Assembly: GCA_947646015.1 (NCBI GenBank)
Contig: CANSEY010000015.1
Location: 1 to 64,000, forward strand
Direction of reading: 5' to 3'
Source of the DNA: an uncultured Bacteroides sp.
GTDB taxonomy: Bacteria > Bacteroidota > Bacteroidia > Bacteroidales > Bacteroidaceae
Length of the DNA stretch: 64,000 nucleotides
Shown here one piece after another: positions 1 to 7,624 of this stretch. The notes beneath the pieces were generated by a model. That model was not told where the DNA came from, did not search any database, and was given only the letters and a program-made list of their open reading frames with translations. Positions within the stretch are counted from its first letter, which is position 1, and every line of letters starts with the position of its first letter. A program made the translations under genes and the position numbers.

Positions 1-1
1 T

Positions 2-94
2 CGATTTGCTATAGCGATTCTTTTTTATACGGGTACTTTATCGGGGGCTTACAAACAAACTAACTCGCGAATTCCTTATGTCGTGCACCCGTAA
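2..94 (+). CDS. possible 3' end of an upstream gene (partial)
   Basis: Frame 2 is open from the window edge to TAA at 92-94 and would encode a hydrophobic tail (AIAILFYTGTLSGA) followed by a short polar end. Frame 1 is also open, to TAA at 61-63, so the true frame is uncertain. If frame 2 is used, its stop lies inside the small hairpin of the branched inverted repeat at 68-142. No function can be assigned from about 30 residues. Confidence 0.25.
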   Translation, partial: RFAIAILFYTGTLSGAYKQTNSRIPYVVHP

Positions 95-142
95 AATCGG
101 GTGGCTGGGTGGTTCCAGTTGGCACACGACATAAGGAATTCG
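68..142. repeat. branched 18-bp inverted repeat (terminator or structured RNA)
   Basis: Bases 68-85 are the exact reverse complement of 125-142 (18 bp). The 39-nt interior holds two more hairpins: 86-91 with 98-103 (CACCCG/CGGGTG) and 105-108 with 115-118 (CTGG/CCAG). The whole folds as a three-way junction. A T-rich stretch follows at 143-154, just before the ATG at 156, so it could act as an intrinsic terminator for the upstream gene. The internal branching is unusual for a plain terminator. Confidence 0.75.
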
Positions 143-155
143 TTTTTATATATTT

Positions 156-581
156 ATGGAACCATTAGAAACCCATTTTAAAGGTATTATATTAAGTAAC
201 CTGTATCGTGATCCTCGCAAAAAACGCATCCAACATGACATCATGGATGAACTACAAACTAAATTATTTCCTGAGCAACTTATTAGCTACCGGAAACAAT
301 TAGTCATGGAAGGATTAATCACTGAAGAAGAACCGGACGAAGTACATTCATTAGTTGAAATCACCCCGAAAGGATATGAAGCCATCCAAACTTTTGGAAG
401 TTATCAAGCATATATTGCAAACCAACAAAAAGCTATAAAGTTACAGCGCGAAAGTGAAATCATGAAATCCAGATATTTAAGGCTAAAGACGATCAGCATT
501 GTAATAACAACACTATTAAGTATCTTATCTTTTATAACAGGAATCCTACTATCAGACCTAGTAAAAGGAATAATAAAATAA
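156..581 (+). CDS. winged-helix-like protein with C-terminal membrane anchor
   Basis: 141 aa, not recognised as a named family. Residues 1-85 look like a small winged-helix fold: a helical start (IMDELQTKLFPEQLISYRKQL) then a short strand pair with 'LVEITPKGYEAIQTFG', typical of wing regions ending in 'T.kG'. A charged helix (about 90-110) leads to one hydrophobic segment (about 113-138) that should anchor the protein in the inner membrane. It starts 14 nt after the branched inverted repeat and lies among small accessory genes beside the tail module, so it may be a lysogenic-conversion (moron) gene. A membrane-tied regulator or exclusion protein is a guess from architecture only. Confidence 0.7.
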   Translation: MEPLETHFKGIILSNLYRDPRKKRIQHDIMDELQTKLFPEQLISYRKQLVMEGLITEEEPDEVHSLVEITPKGYEAIQTFGSYQAYIANQQKAIKLQRESEIMKSRYLRLKTISIVITTLLSILSFITGILLSDLVKGIIK

Positions 582-714
582 AGATTACTTTATAATAAAG
601 AGACACGCGAAACTTATAATAGTCATACGAAAGATCTAATAGTTTACGCTTAAGATTATTTATTTCTTGCTCCTGATCCATATCTAACTCTATTTTTGAG
701 CTAAAATACAACAT
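532..714 (-). CDS. possible small antisense membrane protein
   Basis: 60 codons on the minus strand; an internal Met gives 49 aa (MDQEQEINNLKRKLLDL...). It has a charged coiled-coil-like start and one strong hydrophobic segment at the C-terminus. Its 3' end overlaps the last 50 bases of the plus-strand winged-helix gene, which also encode a membrane segment. Composition looks gene-like, but AT-rich DNA often gives hydrophobic frames on both strands and no TAnnTTTG promoter is seen upstream on this strand. Without it, 582-743 holds no other gene. Confidence 0.3.
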   Translation of the reverse strand: MLYFSSKIELDMDQEQEINNLKRKLLDLSYDYYKFRVSLYYKVIFILLFLLLGLIVGFLL

Positions 715-743
715 TATTTTAGTACATTCAATTTTATTACCCT

Positions 744-751
744 TATCTTTG
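744..751 (+). promoter_or_regulatory. Bacteroides -7 element (TATCTTTG)
   Basis: TATCTTTG matches the TAnnTTTG -7 box of the Bacteroides primary sigma factor. It lies 29 nt before the lipoprotein gene at 780. The -33 partner is weak (TTTA near 718-721), so the accessory genes at 780-1527 may be transcribed at a low level independently of the phage operons. Confidence 0.5.
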
Positions 752-779
752 TCCCCTGTAACAAATTAAAACCACACAA

Positions 780-1244
780 ATGAAAAAACTTTTTTTATTA
801 TCAATGATGCTTTTGTCATTAGCAGCCTGTAAGAAATCTTCGACCGAAATTGCAAGTCTGAAAGACCAAGTATCTTCATTACAACATCAAAATGAACTTT
901 TATCTTCCGAAAATGCAAATCTTAAAAAACAATTGAAGATACTTAAGTCGCCGAAAAACAATAGCGATATACAACAGATAGGAAGATGGTTAGATAATCG
1001 TCCTGGAAGTGATAAGCATATTATAACTATATTTAAAAACCTAAAAACCAAAAAGTATTTCATCAAAGATTCATTCGGGGATGGTTCTTCTGATATAGAA
1101 GAAGCTCGCCTATTAAACCATAAAGGGCTCAAAAGATATGAAGCTATTAATAACGAACATAATGAATATTGTATAGTGGAAAAAAATGGGGATTTGTCCA
1201 TGTGGAGTCAAAATGGGAAATTTGCTACATTCTCCAATTACTAA
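780..1244 (+). CDS. phage-region lipoprotein with coiled coil
   Basis: 154 aa. The N-terminus is a clear lipoprotein signal: MKK, a hydrophobic run, then the lipobox LAAC with Cys17 as the acylated residue. Residues about 20-58 form a heptad-patterned coiled coil (IASLKDQVSSLQHQNELLSSE). The rest is a small mixed alpha/beta domain with 'GRWLDNRPGSDKHIITIFKN' and 'YCIVEKNGDLSMWSQNGKFATFS', which reads like a beta-sheet domain. It has its own promoter and sits with other small membrane-directed genes, as expected for lysogen-expressed cargo. Surface exclusion of other phages is a possible role; nothing in the sequence proves it. Confidence 0.75.
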   Translation: MKKLFLLSMMLLSLAACKKSSTEIASLKDQVSSLQHQNELLSSENANLKKQLKILKSPKNNSDIQQIGRWLDNRPGSDKHIITIFKNLKTKKYFIKDSFGDGSSDIEEARLLNHKGLKRYEAINNEHNEYCIVEKNGDLSMWSQNGKFATFSNY

Positions 1245-1275
1245 TCTTTAATATTAAAACCAATATTATACAATC

Positions 1276-1527
1276 ATGGGAAATCTTATCTTTATTTACG
1301 CACTAGTGAACCTCATTTCACTGATTCCAGTAGCTCATGCAGCTGATAAACGAGTAGTAAGCACTGGATGGGCATCCTTAGTTGCTTTAATCTTTAGTCC
1401 TCTAATTGGCTTCTTATTTATTTTATGCCACCCAACAAAGACAGAAAAGGAATATCAAGATAGAATGATAAGGATGATGAATGACCTACCGGACAACATC
1501 AAGAAAAAACTAAACCCGGAGGAATGA
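1276..1527 (+). CDS. small two-segment membrane protein
   Basis: 83 aa. The first hydrophobic stretch (MGNLIFIYALVNLISLIPVAHA) could be a signal peptide or a membrane helix. A second (about 36-55, WASLVALIFSPLIGFLFIL) spans the membrane, and a charged tail (KTEKEYQDRMIRMMNDLP) follows. It lies 31 nt after the lipoprotein gene on the same strand and is probably co-transcribed. No family is recognised. The arrangement (lipoprotein plus small membrane protein) is typical of prophage cargo affecting the cell envelope. Confidence 0.65.
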   Translation: MGNLIFIYALVNLISLIPVAHAADKRVVSTGWASLVALIFSPLIGFLFILCHPTKTEKEYQDRMIRMMNDLPDNIKKKLNPEE

Positions 1528-1872
1528 TTATTTTTTGAATTTCTTTTTGCACTCTCAAATATAATCCTCATATTTGCAGAGTCAAAACCCATCGTGAGGT
1601 ATCACGAACGAAGAGCAACGGATAATGCTCAATATGAAATTGGGCTATTTTTATGCCCATAAGTTTGCTATTGGCACTATGCTATTAGTAAACTCACATA
1701 CAAAATAGTCGAAGTTTATTTATAAACAAATACGGCTGCCTTTCCTATTACTTTAGTCTCAGTCTCTTCGGAGTGAACTACGGTGGGTTTTTGACGAAAC
1801 GGGAAAGTGCAGCCGTTCTTGTACTTCCGCTAGTCGAGCGGATTCTCGACTAAAACGTCAAAAACCCATCGT
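1528..1872 (+). other. 345-bp gene-free structured leader with a thrice-repeated motif
   Basis: No gene is seen here. A 15-17 nt motif occurs three times: direct at 1581-1595 (GTCAAAACCCATCGT), inverted at 1780-1796, and direct again at 1856-1872, ending on the base before the ATG at 1873. The inverted pair 1780-1796/1856-1872 gives a 17-bp stem counting one G-U. It encloses an 8-bp hairpin (TAGTCGAG at 1831-1838, CTCGACTA at 1845-1852). Smaller hairpins occur at 1612-1629 (GAGCA/TGCTC) and near 1643-1660 (TGGGC/GCCCA). On the minus strand TTTG (1730-1727), 19 nt and TATTTTG (1707-1701) resemble a weak promoter pointing left. Confidence 0.7.
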
Positions 1873-2070
1873 ATGAAACACAAAAAACAAAGCGACAACG
1901 GACGCTACATATCCGTAGAGAAGCTTCAAAGAGCTCTTTCCAATATCTGCTTAGAAGTAGCAGAAGGCAATGAACAACTCCGAGTGAACAAATCACACAG
2001 AGGTATTGTAATCTACGCCAATGGAGGTACAGTTAATATCACTTTTAACGGAAAAGGAGATCAGCCATGA
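1873..2070 (+). CDS. small conserved-looking phage protein
   Basis: 65 aa, basic N-terminus (MKHKKQSDNGRYISVEKLQ) then a helix and a beta-rich end (GIVIYANGGTVNITFNGKG). Not recognised. It is the first of five small genes (1873-2735), each overlapping the next by 4 bases, which implies translational coupling. Its ATG is directly against the 3' arm of a 17-bp stem in the leader, so its initiation, and that of the coupled genes, could be controlled by that fold. Confidence 0.65.
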   Translation: MKHKKQSDNGRYISVEKLQRALSNICLEVAEGNEQLRVNKSHRGIVIYANGGTVNITFNGKGDQP

Positions 2071-2354
2071 TAAAATACATAGAAAAAATCATACCATCTC
2101 AATGTCGTGTTATTAATAATGAGACAGGCTACATCCACTTAGAAGGCGAATCAATGATTCTCAGACCGGATGGCAGCTATGCCGGAACCGTAACCACGAC
2201 TATCGGATCTATCAGAGAGAATCATATCGATACCGTTATTGAGATGCTTACCAACTACAAAAAGAAAATAGCATCACCTCAAAGAGAACAAACTATTGGC
2301 AAAATAATCACGTTCGATTTTAGGAATAAGTTCAAAAAAGGAGGTCGTCTATGA
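2067..2354 (+). CDS. hypothetical phage protein (95 aa)
   Basis: Starts in an ATGA overlap with the 65-aa gene (ATG 2067, previous stop ending 2070). 95 aa with alternating strands (SQCRVINNETGYIHLEGES, MILRPDGSYAGTVTTTIGSI) followed by a helix (DTVIEMLTNYKKKIAS). The C-terminal part is basic. No named family is recognised. Its end overlaps the start of the next tiny gene at 2351, again in ATGA form, so it belongs to the same coupled cluster. Confidence 0.65.
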   Translation: MIKYIEKIIPSQCRVINNETGYIHLEGESMILRPDGSYAGTVTTTIGSIRENHIDTVIEMLTNYKKKIASPQREQTIGKIITFDFRNKFKKGGRL

Positions 2355-2455
2355 GCCGTCGCCATCGCCGAGCTAAGCGTGCCCGTATGCAAGCCATATT
2401 GAACTTAGTATCCGTATATTATGTTTTCAACCAATTCAAATTCCAGGTGTTATGA
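2351..2455 (+). CDS. tiny Arg-rich protein (34 aa)
   Basis: ATG at 2351 overlaps the previous stop (ATGA). The frame runs 34 codons to TGA at 2453-2455. The N-terminus is extremely basic (MSRRHRRAKRARMQA), followed by a hydrophobic/aromatic helix (LNLVSVYYVFNQFKF). A strongly basic start next to an amphipathic segment could bind nucleic acid or membrane. The overlap on both sides is the main argument that it is translated. Confidence 0.5.
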   Translation: MSRRHRRAKRARMQAILNLVSVYYVFNQFKFQVL

Positions 2456-2532
2456 ATAGACATGAAGCCTTGCAATTATCCGGATTAATCCGTACCTTGT
2501 TACCCAATAATAATAAAGACTTAGATCCATGA
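2452..2532 (+). CDS. tiny hypothetical protein (26 aa)
   Basis: ATG at 2452 overlaps the stop of the 34-aa gene (ATGA), and its own stop TGA (2530-2532) overlaps the next ATG at 2529. It encodes MNRHEALQLSGLIRTLLPNN and six further residues. The chain of ATGA overlaps from 2067 to 2532 is unlikely by chance and suggests stop-restart translation through the cluster. Function unknown. Confidence 0.45.
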   Translation: MNRHEALQLSGLIRTLLPNNNKDLDP

Positions 2533-2735
2533 TAGCATTTATCATCATAGTAACCGGAATAATAGCCTTGACTCTAGCATTCACTGCAGGACGCAAGAAA
2601 AATATTACGGTATATAATCGGGACTATAATGGTCATAAAAGTGCCTCAGATGAATTACCTGAACGATATCGAATGAGTAAAGGGCTTTTCATAGCCCTGT
2701 TATTACTACTTCTAGTCTATTTACTAGCAAAGTAA
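2529..2735 (+). CDS. small membrane protein, possible holin-like
   Basis: 68 aa with two hydrophobic segments: residues 1-20 (MIAFIIIVTGIIALTLAFTA) and about 50-67 (SKGLFIALLLLLLVYLLAK). A polar loop lies between them (GRKKNITVYNRDYNGHKSAS). This is the last gene of the overlapping cluster and is followed by an intrinsic terminator. Two membrane helices and short length would suit a holin or accessory membrane protein, but it is far from the endolysin at 21455, so this is only a possibility. Confidence 0.6.
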   Translation: MIAFIIIVTGIIALTLAFTAGRKKNITVYNRDYNGHKSASDELPERYRMSKGLFIALLLLLLVYLLAK

Positions 2736-2745
2736 CTGTCCTTTA

Positions 2746-2771
2746 TAGCCCGCCCACAGCGGGCTATTTTT
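2746..2771 (+). terminator. intrinsic terminator after the small-gene cluster
   Basis: TAGCCCGC (2746-2753) and GCGGGCTA (2759-2766) form an 8-bp GC-rich stem with a 5-nt loop, followed by TTTTTG. It separates the small-gene cluster from the tail genes starting at 2800. Confidence 0.85.
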
Positions 2772-2799
2772 GTCTCCATAACCAAAACATTGCAAAGTT

Positions 2800-3285
2800 A
2801 TGGAACAATATTCTCATTATGAATATGGCGAGCTTCTAGCCAATAAGCTCAAACCGATTTCCCACACCCCGGAACATCCTCACTTCTTCACCGCCTTTGG
2901 GTTTGAAGATTTATTCGGATTTGAGGATAAGCTCTCAAATGTGACAGGAATGGTCCTTATCGCTGTTGATGGTATGGAATCCGAATCATCCGACAACAAT
3001 GGAGATGGATTGACTGACCGTAATGAATATTCATTCATCGTCGCACGCAACACAAATTCGTCACGTCCGGAAACAATCAATCAAGCCGCATTAGACTGTA
3101 AAGTCATTGCCAAGCAAATCCGTAACCGCCTCTTTCACGATCCAACTCTGAAATACTCCATTAGCCGAACGACACGTATCAACGGAATAGGACCTATAGG
3201 TGACAACTTCTATGGAGTGGTACTTACCTTCTCCCTGCGGGAACCTGAAGATTTTTTTATCAACTCTGATTTTTGGGAGGACTAA
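2800..3285 (+). CDS. phage neck/tail-completion-like protein
   Basis: 161 aa, soluble, no signal. It is placed just upstream of a gp10-like protein and the tape measure, where tail-terminator or neck proteins usually lie. The middle has 'MESESSDNNGDGLTDRNEYSFIV', an Asp-rich segment resembling a calcium-binding loop, and the end 'YGVVLTFSLREP' is a beta strand pair as in tail terminators. The function is inferred from position and length. It is spaced 3 nt from the next gene, so the tail genes form one operon. Confidence 0.5.
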   Translation: MEQYSHYEYGELLANKLKPISHTPEHPHFFTAFGFEDLFGFEDKLSNVTGMVLIAVDGMESESSDNNGDGLTDRNEYSFIVARNTNSSRPETINQAALDCKVIAKQIRNRLFHDPTLKYSISRTTRINGIGPIGDNFYGVVLTFSLREPEDFFINSDFWED

Positions 3286-3288
3286 TCT

Positions 3289-3900
3289 ATGGGATTCTAT
3301 AAAAATTATCGGGATATGCGTTCCGATGTCAGACGTTATAATGCCGCTGTTCGCCGCGCCAACAATCTGGCAGGCAAAGGCTCGTCACAGCTCATACACA
3401 TAGAAACCGTATCCGAAATAGAACGATATACGATGGCTAAAGACGCTGACCGGCTAGTCGCATTCAATAAAGACGTACAGAAATGGATGAACTCTGTCGC
3501 TGCCCAACTACGTGCATCAATTTCATCTCACAGCATGCGTGTGGCCACCGATTTGAGACCTAGAATGTATACTGACAAATATGGACTCATCAACAAACTC
3601 GGTTTTTCTTTTCCCCGTCATGGCATCTACATCCACAAAGGAGCCGGAAAAGGGTATGGAGGAACAACTGGATCCAAGTGGACGAAACTGAAACGAATCG
3701 GCGGGATCGAGGTAAGTACCGGGATTGTCCGGCATACCAATCCTGAATCATTGAATGGCAGCCAGGGTACAGGAAACCGCAAAGCATACGAATGGTTCGA
3801 TCCCATTGTCCGTAATCGAATCCCCGAACTAGAAACAATCATTACCAACTATTTCGATTCAATGATCATTGATGCCACACGCATCTATATCAACAAATAA
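3289..3900 (+). CDS. HK97 gp10-like tail/neck protein (tentative)
   Basis: 203 aa, basic and mostly helical at the N-terminus (YRDMRSDVRRYNAAVRRAN), with a central glycine-rich segment (HKGAGKGYGGTTGSKW) and a helical C-terminus (RIPELETIITNYFDSM). It lies 3 nt after the previous gene and 3 nt before the tape measure gene. Position suggests a tail-completion or gp10-like role. A typical pair of frameshifted tail-assembly chaperones is not seen before the tape measure. Confidence 0.5.
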   Translation: MGFYKNYRDMRSDVRRYNAAVRRANNLAGKGSSQLIHIETVSEIERYTMAKDADRLVAFNKDVQKWMNSVAAQLRASISSHSMRVATDLRPRMYTDKYGLINKLGFSFPRHGIYIHKGAGKGYGGTTGSKWTKLKRIGGIEVSTGIVRHTNPESLNGSQGTGNRKAYEWFDPIVRNRIPELETIITNYFDSMIIDATRIYINK

Positions 3901-3903
3901 TCT

Positions 3904-6900
3904 ATGAGCAACGATCTTAACCGTAGTATTAAAATCTACATTGATGGCACGGAAGCCGCATTAGGAGTCAAGCAAGTCGAAACTGCTATCCAAAAATTGG
4001 AAAACAAGTTAGCCTCTCTCAATAAATCCGAAGCTAACTACAACACCCAATCAAGAAAACTTCAGCAGGAAATTAATAAGAAAACGACGACTCTTGAAAA
4101 GTACAAACAAAGTATCAGAGAAACAGAACGTATTCTGAGCAATCTTTCCGGAGCAACCTATAACGAACTGATCTCTGTACAGTCCAAGGTTCGTAAGCAG
4201 CTCCGGGATGCAATACCTGGTACACAACAGCACTCAGTAGCCTTAGAACAGAATCGACGGGTAACCGAAGCTCTCACTCGTGCTCAAGCAGCAATGCGCG
4301 TTGAAGTGGGATGCCAGGGAACCGTTTGGGGGCAGGCCGCTAACTTCGTCAATAAATATATGGCCCTTATCGGTGGAGTTGTCGCCTCTGTTACAGGATT
4401 ATCTATGACTATACGACGTTCCGTTGATGACTATGCGCAAATCTCCGAGGCTATGGCTGGAGTAAAAAAATACACTGGGATGACAGATGAAGCGGTGAAG
4501 GATCTGAATGAAGATCTCAAAAAGATAGATACCCGGACTCCACGCGAACGATTGAACGAGCTGGCACAAGATGCAGGTCGCCTCGGTATACAAGGAAAGC
4601 AGGATATTCTTGACTTCGTAGATGCTGCCGATAAAATCAATGTTGCATTGGGTGAGGATCTAGGAGAAGATGCAGTTAAGAATATTGGTAAACTAGCACA
4701 AATGTTTGGTGAAGATAAAACACTAGGATTACGCGGTGCTATGCTCGCCACAGGGAGTGCCATCAATGAAGTAGCTCAGAATAGCAGTGCCGCAGAATCA
4801 TATCTTGTAGACTTTACTGCACGTGTATCCGGAACTGGAAAACAAGCCGGAATTTCACAAACACAAATCATGGGATTCGCCTCTGTGCTTGATCAAGATA
4901 TGCAGCAAGTAGAAATGGCTTCCACTGCTCTGCAGACTGTCATCATGAAAGTATACCAGGAACCAGCCAAATTCGCTAAAATGGCAGGGAAAGATGTTAA
5001 GGATTTTACAAAATTACTTAAGGAAGATGCCAATGAAGCCCTCCTACAGCTATTAGAAAACTTAGGAAGTAAAGGCGGTCTACAGCAACTAGCACCTTTA
5101 TTTAAAGACATGAAACTTGATGGTGTACGCGCTGCCGGAGTCTTAAATACTTTAGCTGCCAATACCGCTAGCATCCGAGAAGAGCAAGAACGGGCTACTA
5201 CCGCATATAAAGAAGGTACATCGGTTATCAACGAATTTAATGTGCAGAACAATACAGTACAAGCGCGTCTCGACAAAGCTAAAAATGGTTTTAAAGAAGT
5301 GTCTTATCAATTAGGAGAGAAGATGCTTCCCCTCATGTCTAATGCCATTACCGCTACCAGTTTTTTCGTACGGGCACTCAATTCTTTAATTGAATTCATT
5401 GCACGATATTCACATATATTGATACCATTAACAGCTACAATAGCAACCTATGTTCTCATCTGTAAAGCTCAGATCATAGAAGAAAAGCTCAAAGTGTTTT
5501 GGAATCAGAAAGTAATAGCTACACTCAAAGAAATGTATGCTGTCATGTTGCGCAACCCATACCTGGCAGTCGCGGCTGTCATTGTTACTCTTATTTCTGC
5601 ATTAAGCAATATGAATAAGGAAATGACAGAATCGGAACGTATTGAGAAAAGCCTAACAGAGATTCGAAATAATTCAAAAAGCAACATACAGGACGAACGT
5701 AATGAGGTTGAGCATCTCTTATCTGTTGCACGTAACGAGAACTTGAGCAAAGCTGAACGAGAAGCAGCTATCCGCAGGCTAAACGAGATTTCTCCCGAAT
5801 ACCTTGGCAATTTATCTTTGGAAACTATAAATACGGAGCAGGCTACTGCTGCTGTAAATTCATACGTTGACAGTCTTCTTGTTCTAGAGGAAATAAAACA
5901 AACTCAAAAGAAAATTAGTGAACTGAGAGATAGAAAGGATGATCTCGGTAAAAACGGACCTGACAACGGCTTTTGGTCTGATGTAGAAGCAGGAGCTGCC
6001 AATATGCTAAATGGTTTCAAAACATCATTGGGACTTACCACTGACGCTTGGGCTGATAATGTACTCAATGAATATATAAACAAAGGAACAAATAAACTGC
6101 GTTCATTAGATCGAGAAATCCAAACATTAAACCAACATATAGAGGAATCCAGAGAAAAACTCATCAAGATCGAATCAGAGAAACCTCAGCCTGTAAAAAA
6201 CAATTCTACCACAAAAGAGGACGATGATGATGAAAAAGCGCTTAAAAAACGACTCGAACGAGAAAAAATACTATATACCCAAAAACAAGCCTTCTTAAAA
6301 GCAATGTACCTAGAAGGAGGAGATGAAACCCTTCAGACAGAAAAGCAACTTAACAAAGAATTAGAATGTCTTCAAATGGAACACTTAGAGAATTCTTTGA
6401 AAATAGCCGGTACAAAATCTAAAGAAGGCATTGAGATCCAAAATCAGATCAATGATCTGAAGCTGAAGATGCAAAAAGAACATACCCAAGAGCTGATTGA
6501 TCAAGAAAAAATAGACTATGAACGTCAGCAACAGGAATTAAAGGAGTTATATGCTTCCGGGAAGGATGAGAATCTTAATTCCGAGGCTGCATACAATGAT
6601 GCGATGGAACAGCTCACCATCATGCATCTGGAACGTATGCTTTCTCTTGCAGGACTAAATGCAGAACAACGGAAGCAAGTAGAGAAGCAGCTGCTGGATT
6701 ATAAGGTAAAATGCATACAAAAAGATCAAAAGGCCAATGAGCAAAATTCAAAAAACAAACTTAAAACAGACAAGCAGGAATTTGAAGAAAGACTCCGTAT
6801 CTATCAACAATATGGAGAAGAATTTGGTAATGCTCTAGGGAACATCATTTCCGGGCAGGAAAATGCTATGCAAGGATTCGCAGATACGATGATTGACATT

Positions 6901-7623
6901 ATGTTTGATGTTATAGCCCAAATCATTAATGCCGAACTTGTAAACCTAGGTATAATAGGAACTGCAGAAGCAGCAAAAGCAACAGCTAAAGAGATTGGTT
7001 CCAAGGGCTTTTGGGGAATAGCGAGTGGAGCTATACTTGCGGGTCTTATTACGGCAGGTATCGCCACAGCCAAATCTACACTGAAAGGCTTTATCGGAAA
7101 AAGAAGAGATAGTGGAAGTTCCTCCACAGAAAGTACTCCCCAGGCTGAATATAAAATAAACCAAAGAGCAGCCGGGAAGTATGACGTAATCGGAGCTGAA
7201 GACGGACGCAGCTATCACGATATCCCCTATATAGGGGAAGCCCCTACAGGCATCGTCAAACGTACTTCACTTATATCAGAAAACGGATCAGAGTTAATTA
7301 TCAATTCTGAAGATCTGTCCCGGCTCCAAAAACATATCAACTATCCTGTAGTACTTCAAGCAATCAATGATGCAAGATCCGGAAGGGTGCCACAATATGC
7401 AGAAGGAAATTACGACTCCATCAGCCACTCTACAGACTCACCCACTCCGCCAAGTCCCAATAACAACCTTGAGGCCAAACTAGAGAAAGTAATGGATAAG
7501 ATGGATCAAGTGATGGACAAACTAGGCAAGCCTTCGAAAAACTACGTTCTCTTATCCGATATCAATGATGCGGAAGAGATCAAACTAAAATCGGAAAAAC
7601 CTTTCACAAGAGGAGATCAATAA
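3904..7623 (+). CDS. phage tail tape measure protein (TP901 family)
   Basis: 1239 aa. The tape measure fixes tail length and helps deliver DNA across the envelope. Residues 1-100 are coiled coil (LENKLASLNKSEANYNTQ). About 150-440 match the TP901-type core (ISEAMAGVKKYTGMTDEAV, LAQDAGRLGIQGKQDILDF, QIMGFASVLDQDMQQVEMAS). Membrane-type segments lie at about 150-170, 505-525, 550-570 and 1040-1065. Long charged helices fill about 690-990. The C-terminal region is polar with 'SENGSELIINSEDL', common at tape measure ends. At about 1.5 angstroms per residue a tail of roughly 180 nm is expected. It sits 1 nt from the following gene. Confidence 0.92.
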   Translation: MSNDLNRSIKIYIDGTEAALGVKQVETAIQKLENKLASLNKSEANYNTQSRKLQQEINKKTTTLEKYKQSIRETERILSNLSGATYNELISVQSKVRKQLRDAIPGTQQHSVALEQNRRVTEALTRAQAAMRVEVGCQGTVWGQAANFVNKYMALIGGVVASVTGLSMTIRRSVDDYAQISEAMAGVKKYTGMTDEAVKDLNEDLKKIDTRTPRERLNELAQDAGRLGIQGKQDILDFVDAADKINVALGEDLGEDAVKNIGKLAQMFGEDKTLGLRGAMLATGSAINEVAQNSSAAESYLVDFTARVSGTGKQAGISQTQIMGFASVLDQDMQQVEMASTALQTVIMKVYQEPAKFAKMAGKDVKDFTKLLKEDANEALLQLLENLGSKGGLQQLAPLFKDMKLDGVRAAGVLNTLAANTASIREEQERATTAYKEGTSVINEFNVQNNTVQARLDKAKNGFKEVSYQLGEKMLPLMSNAITATSFFVRALNSLIEFIARYSHILIPLTATIATYVLICKAQIIEEKLKVFWNQKVIATLKEMYAVMLRNPYLAVAAVIVTLISALSNMNKEMTESERIEKSLTEIRNNSKSNIQDERNEVEHLLSVARNENLSKAEREAAIRRLNEISPEYLGNLSLETINTEQATAAVNSYVDSLLVLEEIKQTQKKISELRDRKDDLGKNGPDNGFWSDVEAGAANMLNGFKTSLGLTTDAWADNVLNEYINKGTNKLRSLDREIQTLNQHIEESREKLIKIESEKPQPVKNNSTTKEDDDDEKALKKRLEREKILYTQKQAFLKAMYLEGGDETLQTEKQLNKELECLQMEHLENSLKIAGTKSKEGIEIQNQINDLKLKMQKEHTQELIDQEKIDYERQQQELKELYASGKDENLNSEAAYNDAMEQLTIMHLERMLSLAGLNAEQRKQVEKQLLDYKVKCIQKDQKANEQNSKNKLKTDKQEFEERLRIYQQYGEEFGNALGNIISGQENAMQGFADTMIDIMFDVIAQIINAELVNLGIIGTAEAAKATAKEIGSKGFWGIASGAILAGLITAGIATAKSTLKGFIGKRRDSGSSSTESTPQAEYKINQRAAGKYDVIGAEDGRSYHDIPYIGEAPTGIVKRTSLISENGSELIINSEDLSRLQKHINYPVVLQAINDARSGRVPQYAEGNYDSISHSTDSPTPPSPNNNLEAKLEKVMDKMDQVMDKLGKPSKNYVLLSDINDAEEIKLKSEKPFTRGDQ

Positions 7624-7624
7624 T

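Noticed and set aside
3200..3403. Small frame overlapping tail genes
   Set aside because: Spans two genes in another frame and has no own signals.
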